A stretch of 64,000 nt of DNA. Source: Styela clava. Lineage: Eukaryota; Chordata; Ascidiacea; Stolidobranchia; Styelidae. The stretch lies in the NCBI RefSeq assembly GCF_964204865.1, contig NC_135261.1, forward strand, positions 13,764,001 through 13,828,000. Direction: 5' to 3'. The translations under genes were made by a program, and so were the position numbers. Of this stretch, positions 19,900 through 30,094 are shown piece after piece. Position 1 is the first letter of the stretch. Each line of letters begins with the position of its first letter. The notes beneath the pieces were generated by a model, which had not been told where the DNA came from, made no database searches, and saw nothing but the letters and a program-made list of their open reading frames with translations.

Positions 19900-21035
19900 C
19901 AGGGGTGCCATGTAAAATCTTTGGTCAAACTCGTGTGTATTCGAGGGCGGCATTGCAGTTTTTATTTTTAATAATGTATACTTTGGGCATATTTTTAGAT
20001 AGGTGTATTTTGTGATTTATATTGTGATGTAATTAAACAGCCAAATAAAGTTTTGCTTTTTCCCTAAATTTCAAATGGCATTTGCATATTAATTTCTTGC
20101 ATTTCAATAATATTGCAATTTACTTTATTTATTACAAAAAAATCATAAATTTTCATATACAAACATCCAAAACATTTTTAAAAAAGAAAAATGCATATAC
20201 TAAAAATGACTTAATCTTAATATATAACCTAAAATTTACAAAAATACAGAATAAACTTAAACATCTTACTAATATCAGGCTGAAATTTTACAGATTTTAC
20301 AGTAGGCTACCAACTCTTATTAACGAGATCACATGATCATCGGTTAATTGGGATCGTTGAGAATGTTTGATTAATTTCAGAAATTTCTCCCTTATTTGTA
20401 ATTTAGCATCACAAGCTCGAATAAAAACCGCAAGTTGTGCAGTGCCTGATATATCACACAATTCATCAATTGATAAGAAAAAACATTCGGAGTCAGAAGA
20501 GGCAAATTTGATTTGTTCTTCTAAATTTGCGGACATCTTATCAATTCAAGTAGCAATTGTATTTCTTGTCAATGATAAATTTTCAACTGTTCCAACTGTT
20601 TTTACAAGACAAGTTCGCTGCTGATTAGCTGTGCTTTCAACTGCAACAGTTTCATGTTTCGAAGTTGATCTTTAAATTTGTCATATTGACTGCTGGGCTT
20701 ATTCTGATATTGTCCACTTATATTGTATTTATTCATTGTACTGATAGAAAAGTGACAAATTAAACAGTGTGCTTTCGAATTTTGAGAAATATTGCAACTC
20801 CCATTTTTATAGAAAATGCCATAGGTCAAAACAAGAACAAAAAAATTGTAATTTTGCAAAACTACTTTCAGTAATTTGTCGTGTTCTACGTGGATGATCA
20901 ATTTCGATTTGAAAGTTTTGAAAAATGTATTACATTCAGAATATAGATAAAAAACCTTACAAAATATATCGATATTTGTTGAGCGTTCGAGGGCCGCATT
21001 GGAAGTTCCATATGGCTGCGAGTTTGACACCCCTG
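19900..21035. mobile_element. hAT element, 1136 bp, with transposase remnant
   Basis: The ends are CAGGGGTGCCATGTAAAATC and (inverted) CAGGGGTGTCAAACTCGC. The 8-bp duplication TGTTAAAT is perfect (19892-19899 and 21036-21043). It carries a 5' fragment of a GTF2IRD2-like hAT transposase on the minus strand. Confidence 0.93.
20297..20850 (-). pseudogene. hAT (GTF2IRD2-like) transposase N-terminal remnant
   Basis: Minus strand, in two frames: AHCLICHFSISTMNKYNISG, then PSSQYDKFKDQLRN and LKAQLIS, corresponding to the BED-like finger and linker of GTF2IRD2/ZBED-type hAT transposases. After a frame change near 20600 it continues with ECFFLSIDELCDISGTAQLA, then VFIRACD (family: ALDESTDISDTAQLAVFIRG), the start of the RNase H-like catalytic region with its first Asp. 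Everything after this block is missing. It is non-functional. Confidence 0.8.
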
Positions 21036-21059
21036 TGTTAAATGATGTCATGTGATATT

Positions 21060-21375
21060 TTTCCATATTTGATATTGAAGACACTGGGGACGCTGTGACA
21101 CTGTTGGTCTGTCTTCTGGGTGTAGTCTGCTAGCGTGTGCTGTGGTTGGTACCGGTACAGTGTGGTTGTTTCGGTTGGATTTTGGGTGTTTTGTGTCTGT
21201 GTGAGTGCCTCTGGTCTACGGTGGGTTATCGGGGATGTTTGTTTGTGGTTTTGTGACTGTTGGATTGGGATTGGTTGGATGTTTTTGTGATGGGCAGTGA
21301 GCTAATGTTGGGTCCCTGTTGCTGTTTGCGTGTAGTGCCATTGCAGTTTATTTAGTGTTGTATTTCCAGTTTTAT
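21060..21375 (+). other. G/T-rich strand-biased segment
   Basis: The plus strand is almost all G and T for about 300 bp (GTGTTTTGTGTCTGTGTGAG, TTGGATTGGGATTGGTTGG), in sharp contrast to the AT-rich surroundings. There is no clear unit length and no coding evidence. It abuts the right end of the hAT at 21035. Confidence 0.45.
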
Positions 21376-21739
21376 CATGGAATTTACTATCATCAGTATT
21401 GTTCAAATGGTGTGCACATATAGAATTGTTTATAGTCTTTCAAAATGCCTGTCATGAGTTATTTTCAGCCTATTTTGCAAATTGTGCAAGTGTTTTTATG
21501 GTGTATATTGCTTTCTTACATTTTACTGCCTTGTATTGTTGTTTTTGTTGTGTGCTTTCCGTTTCTTTGGAGTGTTTGATAATTGATTGTATAAACCGTT
21601 TCATTGGAGGATAATTAATCAATAGAACAAAATAGCATAAATTGAAGTGAATATTGAGAGGAAACTTGACGTCGAACCATATTGCAAGATATTCTGAACT
21701 TGGATAATTATTTCATAGACTGCCGGTACGCTACACATG

Positions 21740-22500
21740 TATTTTTTAAGTGTTAGTAAGTTTATTTCGACGCCATAATCAGCATAACAATAAAATGATT
21801 GATAAAAACAAACAAATCAAAAATTGATTATAAAATCAGGGTTCAAAATAAAACCTTAGTTAGGTTTAAAACGTACAGAATGTATATAAGATGAAAGGTT
21901 TTGCTAAGAAGAAGCGGTACGTGTTCACTCACCTAAAATAATTGAAAATTGAAATATTTCACAAATGCACCCACGCCCAACCAAAGTTAGAAGAATTGGG
22001 CCGGACCACTTAATTCAACAAATAAGGAGCCAATTATAGTAATTATAGAGCTAGCCACTGAATTCGTCATAACAAAACTAACTGAAAAACAGAAAATAAA
22101 TCAGCGAGTAGAATATTCAAGGATCACGTATTAGGAAACAGCACTACTCTATACTTTGGTTGAAAAGAAATTATTGTTTTGAGTAGATATTGATCATTAG
22201 TTATTTATCTTTAAAACGCTTGTTGGAAGACCTGAGTTGTATTGTGATTGGGACACAAGGTGAATTTAGGTTGAGGTATACGTTTATTTCGACTCCATAA
22301 TCAGATAAAATAATAGATAAAGACAAAAAAAGAAGAAAATAACTGATTAAAGAATCGGGAAAGCAAACAAAACCTCAAGTAAGGTTTAAAGCGTACAGAT
22401 TTTAGATGGAAAGGTATTGATGAAAGAAGTAGTACGTTTTGCTCACCCAAAAGTATAAAACAAATTAAAGCACGCACACACACATCATCGAGACATGATA
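21740..22500. repeat. Diverged direct repeat pair, ~210 bp units
   Basis: Segment 21755-21960 (ATTTCGACGCCATAATCAG, later AGGTTTAAAACGTACAGA and GCGGTACGTGTTCACTCACC) recurs at 22280-22460 (ATTTCGACTCCATAATCAG, AGGTTTAAAGCGTACAGA, AGTACGTTTTGCTCACCC). Lying ~0.7 kb beyond the LINE coding end on the same strand, they may be LINE 3'-UTR repeats; this is inference. Confidence 0.5.
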
Positions 22501-23210
22501 AGGTTGAAAGTTAAAAAAAAGCGACTTGAAATCAATTAAATTAGTCAGTAAAAAAATATATATATATAAAAACAAATAAAAAATTAGTAAATTCTTTTGC
22601 CACACCAAATTAATAATTTTATGAGGATTGCCAAATTGGATACCGTATTAGTCAACAAGAGTTATATACTGTGGATCGAAAAACATTCCTCAAAAGATAT
22701 CGTCAAGCTGATTATAATTGGAGTCACCTAATGCCAAATTGCCAAAAATATACACGCAGGACACAGCATATAGTACTACAGCAAGTTAAAATGTAGGAGA
22801 TAATCCAAATATAGCTCGACTGGTCTTCTAATTACAATAATTGGTACAGGAGTTAAATTATACCTTCTACAACCCTCACAAAGAATCACACCCCCAAATG
22901 GAAAACAAAGATCATGCATGTGGAGTATTAGAAACCCAACATTAAAAAAAAGAAACATGCGCATTCAGATGTCAGAATGTGAACAGCCATATGAGGAAAA
23001 ATCTTATGCTACGCATGCTATAGAACAAACTAAATGGCCAACTAGAATGCAAAACAGATGAAGAAAGTTTAACTGCTTGTTCAAAAATAAATTATCAATC
23101 TCAGGTACAATAACAATATTATGGTTGTTCAACGTTCTCATGAAAATAATAAATATGTGCAGGTGAGGGGTGTCCCAACATATGTCATGGTTTTTCTTTG
23201 GAGGTTGTAG

Positions 23211-23360
23211 CTAATTAAAATCTATATCATTGTGATTCTGAAAAAATAACTTCCAATATTTGGATACCAAGTAAGACTTGACTTTTTTCTGAAATGATTT
23301 TTTGGATTTCAATGTTTTCAAATTCAAGGGGAGAGAATTCCACAGCTTGGGCCCAGTATA
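23211..23360 (-). pseudogene. LINE reverse-transcriptase ORF, 3' end (split part 2)
   Basis: The minus strand reads YTGPKLWNSLPLNLKTLKSK, then KSFQKKVKSYLVSKYW, then a stop. This is the usual C-terminal end of Jockey/CR1-type non-LTR ORF2 (…WNSLP…SFK.KLK.YL). It joins the RT fragment at 28183-29227, from which the hAT-ended insertion at 23369-28174 separates it. Confidence 0.75.
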
Positions 23361-23443
23361 TAATAGGGCAGGGGTGGGGAACCTTTTTTGGCTCGCGTGC
23401 CAAAATCGGCTAAATTTAACAACAACATTCTTCCGCGTGCCGA

Positions 23444-24372
23444 TAGTCCAGCGGATAAGAGGTAAAATCATGCACTTTTGGAAGCAAGCATGAAACTTGG
23501 CACACATGTGCAGTAGCATCCCCTGATCAATTTTGGATATGGTGCCACCCGAGAAAATACCTCGTTGCCATGGAAACGAGGCATCATCCGTATTGCTATT
23601 TAAGTGAAATGAACATTACTTTATTAAAGAATATTTTCAAGACAAGTGAACGGATGTGTATATAAGAAGTGAAGAATATGATCAGAAGTGCATTTTGACA
23701 ATTTCCCTTGATAATAGAATACCTGGTTACCATGGAAACGAGGTATCATTATCGACCAAACGCGATTATTTGTCGCACAACCTGTATTTTCTGTTATTGT
23801 CATGAATCACAAATTAATTAAGCTACATTTATTTTCAAAATGTAATTCCTTTTGTGCTCAATTCACTGACATCTCCAATGATATACTTTTAAACTCATAG
23901 CCACGTAAAGCTGGTGAAAATATAAAATATATATCTCATAGCTGACGGATTATTGTTATCTTGGAGCTATCATATCGTCATCATATATATTAATAAAGAT
24001 AAATTCATTCTCTTAACTCTGGCATGGAGTATATCAGCCAGATAAAAACGGAAAACTTGCATTATATTTCAGCTCAAACTCGGCTGGAATCGTTGATTAT
24101 TGTAATATATATCTAACGTCGCCGTATGTAAGTGCTATAATAAAAAATAAATAGAAAAACGATTGAAATATTTATATTTTCCAAAAATATATTCCACAAA
24201 GACTCCCCAATAACTAGTGGGGGAGATTTTACTATTTAGATATATACTCCTGCACTTTTGGATGCAAGCATGAAATTTGGCACACATGTACAGTAGCATC
24301 CCCTGATCAATTTTGCAACGTAAGTCGTTATTTCCGCAATCCCCATCACAGAAACATAGTGGTGTACATGCT
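23444..24372. repeat. Left arm of a ~0.9 kb inverted repeat
   Basis: From TAGTCCAGCGGATAAGA at 23445 inward, this arm is the inverted counterpart of 25708-26601. It includes ATACCTCGTTGCCATGGAAAC, GCACTTTTGGAAGCAAGC and the 3' end of the CXC-protein coding sequence (GATTGCGG and ACATAGTGGTG on either strand). Similarity looks high over the whole arm, with small indels. Confidence 0.85.
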
Positions 24373-25670
24373 AAATCAGCACGGACACATTTGCAGCAAG
24401 CAGCACAACCTTTCTTGCAGCCACAATGAATCAGCTCTGTGCAAATTTTTGCTGCTCCAGGGATAGTCATCCATCTTGGAAAAAATTTGTCTCCTACTTT
24501 TTCCCATTCCCATCTCTGTGCATCAGGTAAATTTGGTGAAACCTCTATTGCTTTGCTCCAAATAAACACACCTTGGAAGATTGCCTTTACGTATATGTTG
24601 CAACAGAGAATTTGATGTAGGGGGGATGTTCTCTGGCATTTTCCCTTTCTTTGTAAACAGATGATGTTGTAGCTCATTAACCTGAGGGGAAATAAAATAA
24701 TTATCCGAGAGGAAAGCTTCTGCTTCTGAAGTTTGTTCAATATCCAACGAGTCTAAATTATTTTTTGGCTTACCTAGCTGGCACATGTCGATAGATAAAG
24801 GTCGAAATGTTGTCGATTCTAGTCATCAATTAGTATTCAACAGTATTTTAACATCTATCTAACATCTGAGTAATTGCTAAGTTCAACTGTACATACCTGT
24901 GACAACATACTTGTCCAATCGTAGAGCAGAATGATGAATTTTTCAATCTCCATGCATTGTGCAGGCACTTCGCTTGTCCCCTCTAGCTTCAGTAGGCTTA
25001 ACAGCGTCTTAGTCAGATCTGGAAGATTTTCCCACGTCGTCCAAGCCCTCTTTTTGCCATGACCAAGGAAGAAAGACGTTGTGTCACATCCTGTTAGAGC
25101 GTGAAATAGGAGTAAACTCTGCGACTTTTCCTTCCCGAGCTTCTTGGAAATTTCATGAATCGGTAGAATCCTTGGATTCTTTCCTGTTCCGAACATGACC
25201 CAGTGTTCTGAAACTTCAACTTCATCAACAACCGCAACTGCAAGTGCAACAATGTCAGTGTCCACAGTTCGTATCAGGATTGAACTATAACCTGATGCAG
25301 TAGCATCTGCAACATGTACCATCATTCTCGTGTCCGCTTCCTCGCGTGAGCATAGTGCAAGAATGTGTGTTTCCCTTGTTGGATGACAAACGACCCCTTC
25401 TTTTAGGGTAACAATCAGCTCTTTTCCTCCTGTTTCAAGGTCTCCAGCTTCCATAGACAGAAAAAAGAAAAGCTCCTTCTTATTTTCATCCAATCTAAAA
25501 AATGCTTGCCGGTCAGTGGGCAGAGGTGCTGACGAAGGCACCCTTCTACGTTGGCCTCTTCCTCTTCTTTCTCTCGAGCCTGCTTTTAAGCTGTAATCAA
25601 AATAATCATCCCACACTAAATCGACTCGTTGAGCTTTATTGAGCCATGATTTTAGATGTGGAAGAAACAT
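24310..25670 (-). pseudogene. PIN-like + tesmin-type CXC protein of a mobile family, broken
   Basis: Minus strand. First part, 25670 to 24897: LDENKKELFFFLSMEA, then REEADTRMMVHVADATASGY, ILIRTVDTDIVALAVA, FHALTGCDTTSFFLGHGKK and FIILLYDWTSMLSQ. The acidic clusters (EEADTR, DTD, GCD) look like a PIN/FEN-type nuclease fold. A donor (CAG|GTATGT at 24896) and acceptor (TGCCAG before 24777) suggest an intron. The next exon gives LGKPKNNLDSL, NELQHHLFTKKGKMPENIPP and LLQHI. It then shifts frame near 24590 and continues WEKVGDKFFPRWMTIPGAAK, ELIHCGCKKGCAACCKC and a CFCDGDC end. This domain order is a recurrent multicopy invertebrate protein family. The N-terminal half is absent, so it is 5' truncated and frameshifted. 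Confidence 0.7.
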
Positions 25671-25707
25671 CGAGATACTGTAATCTTTGAATGTTTTACA
25701 ATTTTTC

Positions 25708-26601
25708 GTATGTACACCACTATGTTTCTGTGATGGGGATTGCGGAAATAACGACTGACATTGCAGTCAAATTGAGTGTGCCAAGTGTGCCAAGTTTCAT
25801 GCCTACATCCAAAAGTGCAGGAGTATATATCTAAATAGTGGAATATATTTTTGGAAAATATAAATATTTCAATCGCTTTTCTATTTATTTTTTATTGTAG
25901 CACTCACATACGGCGACGTTAGATATATATTACAATAATCAACGATTCCAGCCGAGTTTGAGCTGAAATATAATGCAAGTTTTCCGTTTCTATCTGGCTG
26001 ATATACTCCATGCCAGAGTTAAGAGAATGAATTTATCTTTAATAATATATATGATGACGATATGATAGCTCCAAGATAACAATAATCCGTCAGCTATGAG
26101 ATATATATTTTATATTTTCACCAGCTTTACGTGGCTATGAGTTTAAAAGTATACCATTGGCGATGTCAGTGGATTGAGCACAAAAGGAATTGCATTTTGA
26201 AAGTGAATGTAGCTTAATTAATTTGTGATTCATGACAATAACAGAAAATACAGGTTGTGCGACAAATAATCGCGTCTGATCGATGATGATACCTCGTTAC
26301 CATGGTAACCAGGTATTCTGTTATCAAGGGAAATTGTCAAAATGCACTTCTGATTATATTCTTCACTTCTTACATACACATCGGTTCACATGTCTTGAAA
26401 ATATCCTTTAATAAAGTAATGTTCATTTCACTTAAATAGCAATACGGATGATGCCTCGTTTCCATGGCAACGAGGTATTTTCATGGATGGCACCATATCC
26501 AAAATTAATCAGAATATGCTACTGTTAATGTGTGCCAAGTTTCATGATTGCTTCCAAAAGTGCACAATTCCATCATTTTTGAGGTCTTGTCCGCTGGACT
26601 A
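25708..26601. repeat. Right arm of the ~0.9 kb inverted repeat
   Basis: The inverted copy of 23444-24372 begins inside with GTATGTACACCACTATG plus GTGATGGGGATTGCGG (a second copy of the end of the CXC coding sequence) and ends with CCGCTGGACTA. It lies just upstream of the truncated 5' end of the coding remnant. Confidence 0.85.
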
Positions 26602-26938
26602 CGACCAAATTTAAAAATAATGCTTTGATACTTACTTTCAAAGCAAAAATACATAATAATAAACCTTTCAAACATGTACAGACAGATTCACTATTCGGAT
26701 AAATATCAGTCTGACAAATAGATTTGATTACTTTTCTTATTCTATATCAGTGAGACTCCTACTGCTGCATTACCGCTGATAGAGAATTTACATTGGGTTT
26801 ATATTTTGTAACTTTCAAAAAATACACGAACTACTGGTTTCAACTTCCAGGCCACTCCTGTTACGAGACTTATTAAAGTTCCAATCATAACTGAGAACAA
26901 AGATTCACACAGGCATATGCAGATGATAACAAGTAGAG

Positions 26939-27663
26939 CAGTGGTCGTCAAACTTTATGTACTTTCGGGCCAAATATACACACATTCCCTGTAGCGCGCA
27001 GGCCGCAATATTTCCGCCTTCGAACAATCGCTAGATTGAATTTCAAATTGTGGCGCATTCACACCTTCTATTATTGTGTTAAAAGCCTGCTACTATGAGA
27101 TGTGTATGTGCCGTTTTTCAATATATATATATATTGTCCAACAACATATTGTTTTTATTTACTTGTTATTAATGTGAAGGATGATGTTTTTAGGCTAACT
27201 TGCCCGCCACGGTACGTCGTCCAAAAGATCCTTGACAAGCGAGTACGAAGTTTATTCCAAGTGTAATGCATTTTAGATAAAGCTGTTCGCAGCAATATGT
27301 GCTTCCGAACGTGCCCATTACATGTTTTGCACTGTCGCATAGATCAGCTGTGGCGCAGTCTTGGTCTCGGGTCGAATTTTTTCGTCGAAGCACATTGGAA
27401 TGTTCAGCTCTCGTCGCGAGCTACCCCGCGTTTTCCAAACATTTTTTAATTTTAAAAATCACAATTAACTCGAACGTCATGCAACTGACCTACATATTAC
27501 AAAACAAGCGTCATGCAGCAGAACTTGTTACCACATAAATCCGCGTATAGACAATAACAAATTTGGGATCGATTTTTGTTTCATTTAATAAATGTCGGGT
27601 TGTTCGAGGGCCGCAACAAATTAGCTCCCGGGCCGCATTTGGCCCTCAGTTTACCGACCCCTG
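26939..27663. mobile_element. Nested hAT element, 725 bp
   Basis: The ends are CAGTGGTCGTCAAACTTTAT and (inverted) CAGGGGTCGGTAAACTGAGG. The flanks AAGTAGAG (26931-26938) and TTGTAGAG (27664-27671) match at 6 of 8. A hAT transposase C-terminal remnant lies inside on the minus strand. Confidence 0.85.
27155..27393 (-). pseudogene. hAT dimerisation-domain remnant
   Basis: Minus-strand frames give MGTFGSTYCCEQLYLK and, in the next frame, KMHYTWNKLRTRLSR. Joined by eye they match the hAT C-terminal block (FGSTYLCEQ.FS.M...KS..RSRL). There is a frameshift within ~10 residues. It is too short and broken to function. Confidence 0.7.
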
Positions 27664-28182
27664 TTGTAGAGTAATGCATTGAAAAGTTTTTAAGTTTTAA
27701 AAAAATTCTCGGGAATGGCATCCCAAATATGTAATAATTCGTTTTCTGCACTTCTCTCTTGTATTCCCTTTCCTAATAGCTTATATTTCTTTCGAAATCA
27801 ATACATAACAGTAAGTTAGCAAGTATCTCTAACCAACATGAGCTGCACAACCTCATAAATCAATCAGAAATATATATTACGTAACAATGTAGCCAAACGT
27901 CGTGAACTCTGTAATTCGTCACGAGCTCAGTTGTTACGCCATAATATATATATTTCTTTGAAGCCATATACCATGAAAAGACAAAAAGAGTTTAAATAAA
28001 TAACAGATTGTTAACAAACGATAATGAATAAACGAACACCGAGTTTTATCAGATAATTCAGTCTTGAAACTTTTTATCTGGAATGAGATCTCGTTTCTGA
28101 GGCCTCGCTCGCGTGCCGAATAAATGGATTCGCGTGCCAAGTTTGACACGCGTGCCAGGGGTTGCCCACCCCTGACATAGGG

Positions 28183-29227
28183 CATGCTGGCTCACAGATG
28201 TAGTCATAAAAGGTATGAACAAATTGGAACTACTTCTTCGATTGGAAGTAATTTTAGTTAGTAGGCTATGTCGTCGAAGCAGTTGGGCAAGAAATTGTTA
28301 TGAAAATCATAGAATCATAGAAACTAATGAGAATACTTCAAATTTCATTATATCTTCAACTTTGAGTATATTTAACGTTTTATAGAAATGGTTTACACTT
28401 TCACCTTTACTTTTCCTAAAAACAATTCTTAAAAAATTATAACAAATACTTTGCAACTTTGAGACAAGTGTTTTATTACCATGGAGCCAGACTGAGCAAC
28501 AACATCGGATGTGGCAGAGTAGTAGTGATTCAAACATTGCTAATAAAGCTGATTTATTAACTCACTGGGATACTTTGGCAGCAACTGCCAAATTTCATTT
28601 TGTTTTACCAATAACATGCAATATTTGTGATTTCAATGACAGATAACTCCTAGAAATTTTATTTCTTTCACTCTTTCAATTTCATTGCCATTGAGCAGCA
28701 GTGGTTTTGCACAATTACACTTTTATGCCTGCTTGGATGGAATAATATAAATTTAGTCTTGTTAGCATTAAGTGATAATTTATTAACTAGCATCCAGCAA
28801 CTGTGAGTAGATCTTCAAGGTTTTTCCCACGAAGAATCAAGTTAGTATCATCAGCAAACATGATTGACTCAGAGGATTTCAGACACCTGGTCATGTCATT
28901 AATGTGAGTTAGAAAAAATATTGGGCCAAGTAAAGATCCTTGAGAAACTCCGTGCTTCGTGACACAAATATTTGTAGAGAATGAATTGTCATATTGCACA
29001 ACGTGTTTCCTCTCTTGCAGGTAGCTCCTGATCCAATTCAATGGGACGCTTCCAATTCTATAGTGATAGAGCTTACTTAAAAGGATGGATTGGTCATTGG
29101 TGTCAAAAGCAGCCATAGCAGTGAAGTGTTGCTTGCGGAAACCAAACTGATGCGAGTGGAAATCATTGTTTTGACATTCTACTATACAAAAAACATCGCA
29201 AACAATGAAAAAACTCCCAAACCACAC
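28183..29227 (-). pseudogene. Non-LTR retrotransposon reverse transcriptase (split part 1)
   Basis: Minus strand: HQFGFRKQHFTAMA, ILLSKLYHYRIGSVPLNWIR, SYLQERKHVVQ, GVSQGSLLGPIFFLTHINDM and SIMFADDTNLI. These are RT motifs including the FADD catalytic box and the QGSLLGP motif. Between FGFR and AFDTND the usual ~25 residues are deleted. After 28787 the frame breaks several times, then ALLAMFESLLLCHIRCCCSV, WLHGNK and KLQSICYNFLRIV appear (28537-28307). Type: Jockey/CR1-like. The upstream endonuclease region is missing, so it is 5' truncated. It continues at 23360-23211 beyond the hAT insertion. Confidence 0.82.
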
Positions 29228-30060
29228 TAACCATACGTAAGTTGGCCTTCACGTTAACTTCACAGCAGAACCTTAAACAAGGACAAAATTTTGTATACAC
29301 ACAAGACAAATTATAGAATACCATAGCAAATTGAAACGGAGGCGAGAACCCAGTGAACCTTTCCCCGGCATCCACACACCAGTATTCCTAACCCAAGCGA
29401 GCAAATGTAAACAAACATTCTTTGCTGAAAGTCGCTCAGACAACTTTTGACGCGTTCCGCACTGGCTGCTGACGGTCTACATTGCATTGACGGTGTGCAT
29501 TGCATGAAATATTTAACTAACATCGTTTACCAGATATTATATAGGAGACCTTAATAATAAGACCAACAGACGGAAGGGGAAATTTGAAGGTGACCTAGAA
29601 TTGGTAACCACGTGTTCACAGTGTGGAGTGCGCATTGGTAGAAAAAGCAAGGTGTACCCTTTAGTCGTTGGGTGTACCCCATAATAAATCGAATTAACAC
29701 AATGAGTTTTATAATAATAAGAGAGTAGTTTCATTAGTTCATTGCCGGTAAACGGGCAACTGAACGATAGCCGTACGGTACCTTTACCCGTACAGACGTA
29801 ATACGGTACCGTACGGTTTACCGTTAGCGGTCTAAATATATCTGTATAAATCTAAATAAATTTTTCAGGTGAAAGTTAACAATAATTACAGGAGTATATT
29901 GGCGATTTAGCAGATACATTGGATGTAACATATTTTATTAGAAGAAATAGTAGGAATATAGTACGAGGAACAATTGCACCATGGTGATGTATAAATTATA
30001 AAACTGAAAAAAAGACACTGAATGAACAAGCATAACACCAGGTAAGGCAAAAAGAGTCTA
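29228..30060. other. No gene recognised; GGTACC-type palindromes
   Basis: AT-rich. The run at 29770-29825 (CCGTACGGTACC, ACGGTACCGTACGG) is one of several palindromic GGTACC/CGTACG clusters in this window. Confidence 0.4.
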
Positions 30061-30094
30061 AAAATCATGCCTAAATTTTTTCACACGGGTTGGA

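Larger units (their letters stand above)
23369..28174. mobile_element. hAT-ended insertion of 4.8 kb splitting a LINE
   Basis: The left end is CAGGGGTGGGGAACCTTTTT and the right end, inverted, is CAGGGGTGGGCAACCCCTGG. The flanks TAATAGGG (23361-23368) and ACATAGGG (28175-28182) match at 6 of 8. The GCGTGCCAA motifs just inside both ends also match. The interior holds a long inverted repeat with a PIN-like/CXC gene remnant and a nested 725-bp hAT, so the structure is composite. LINE reverse-transcriptase coding continues on both sides. Confidence 0.75.
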
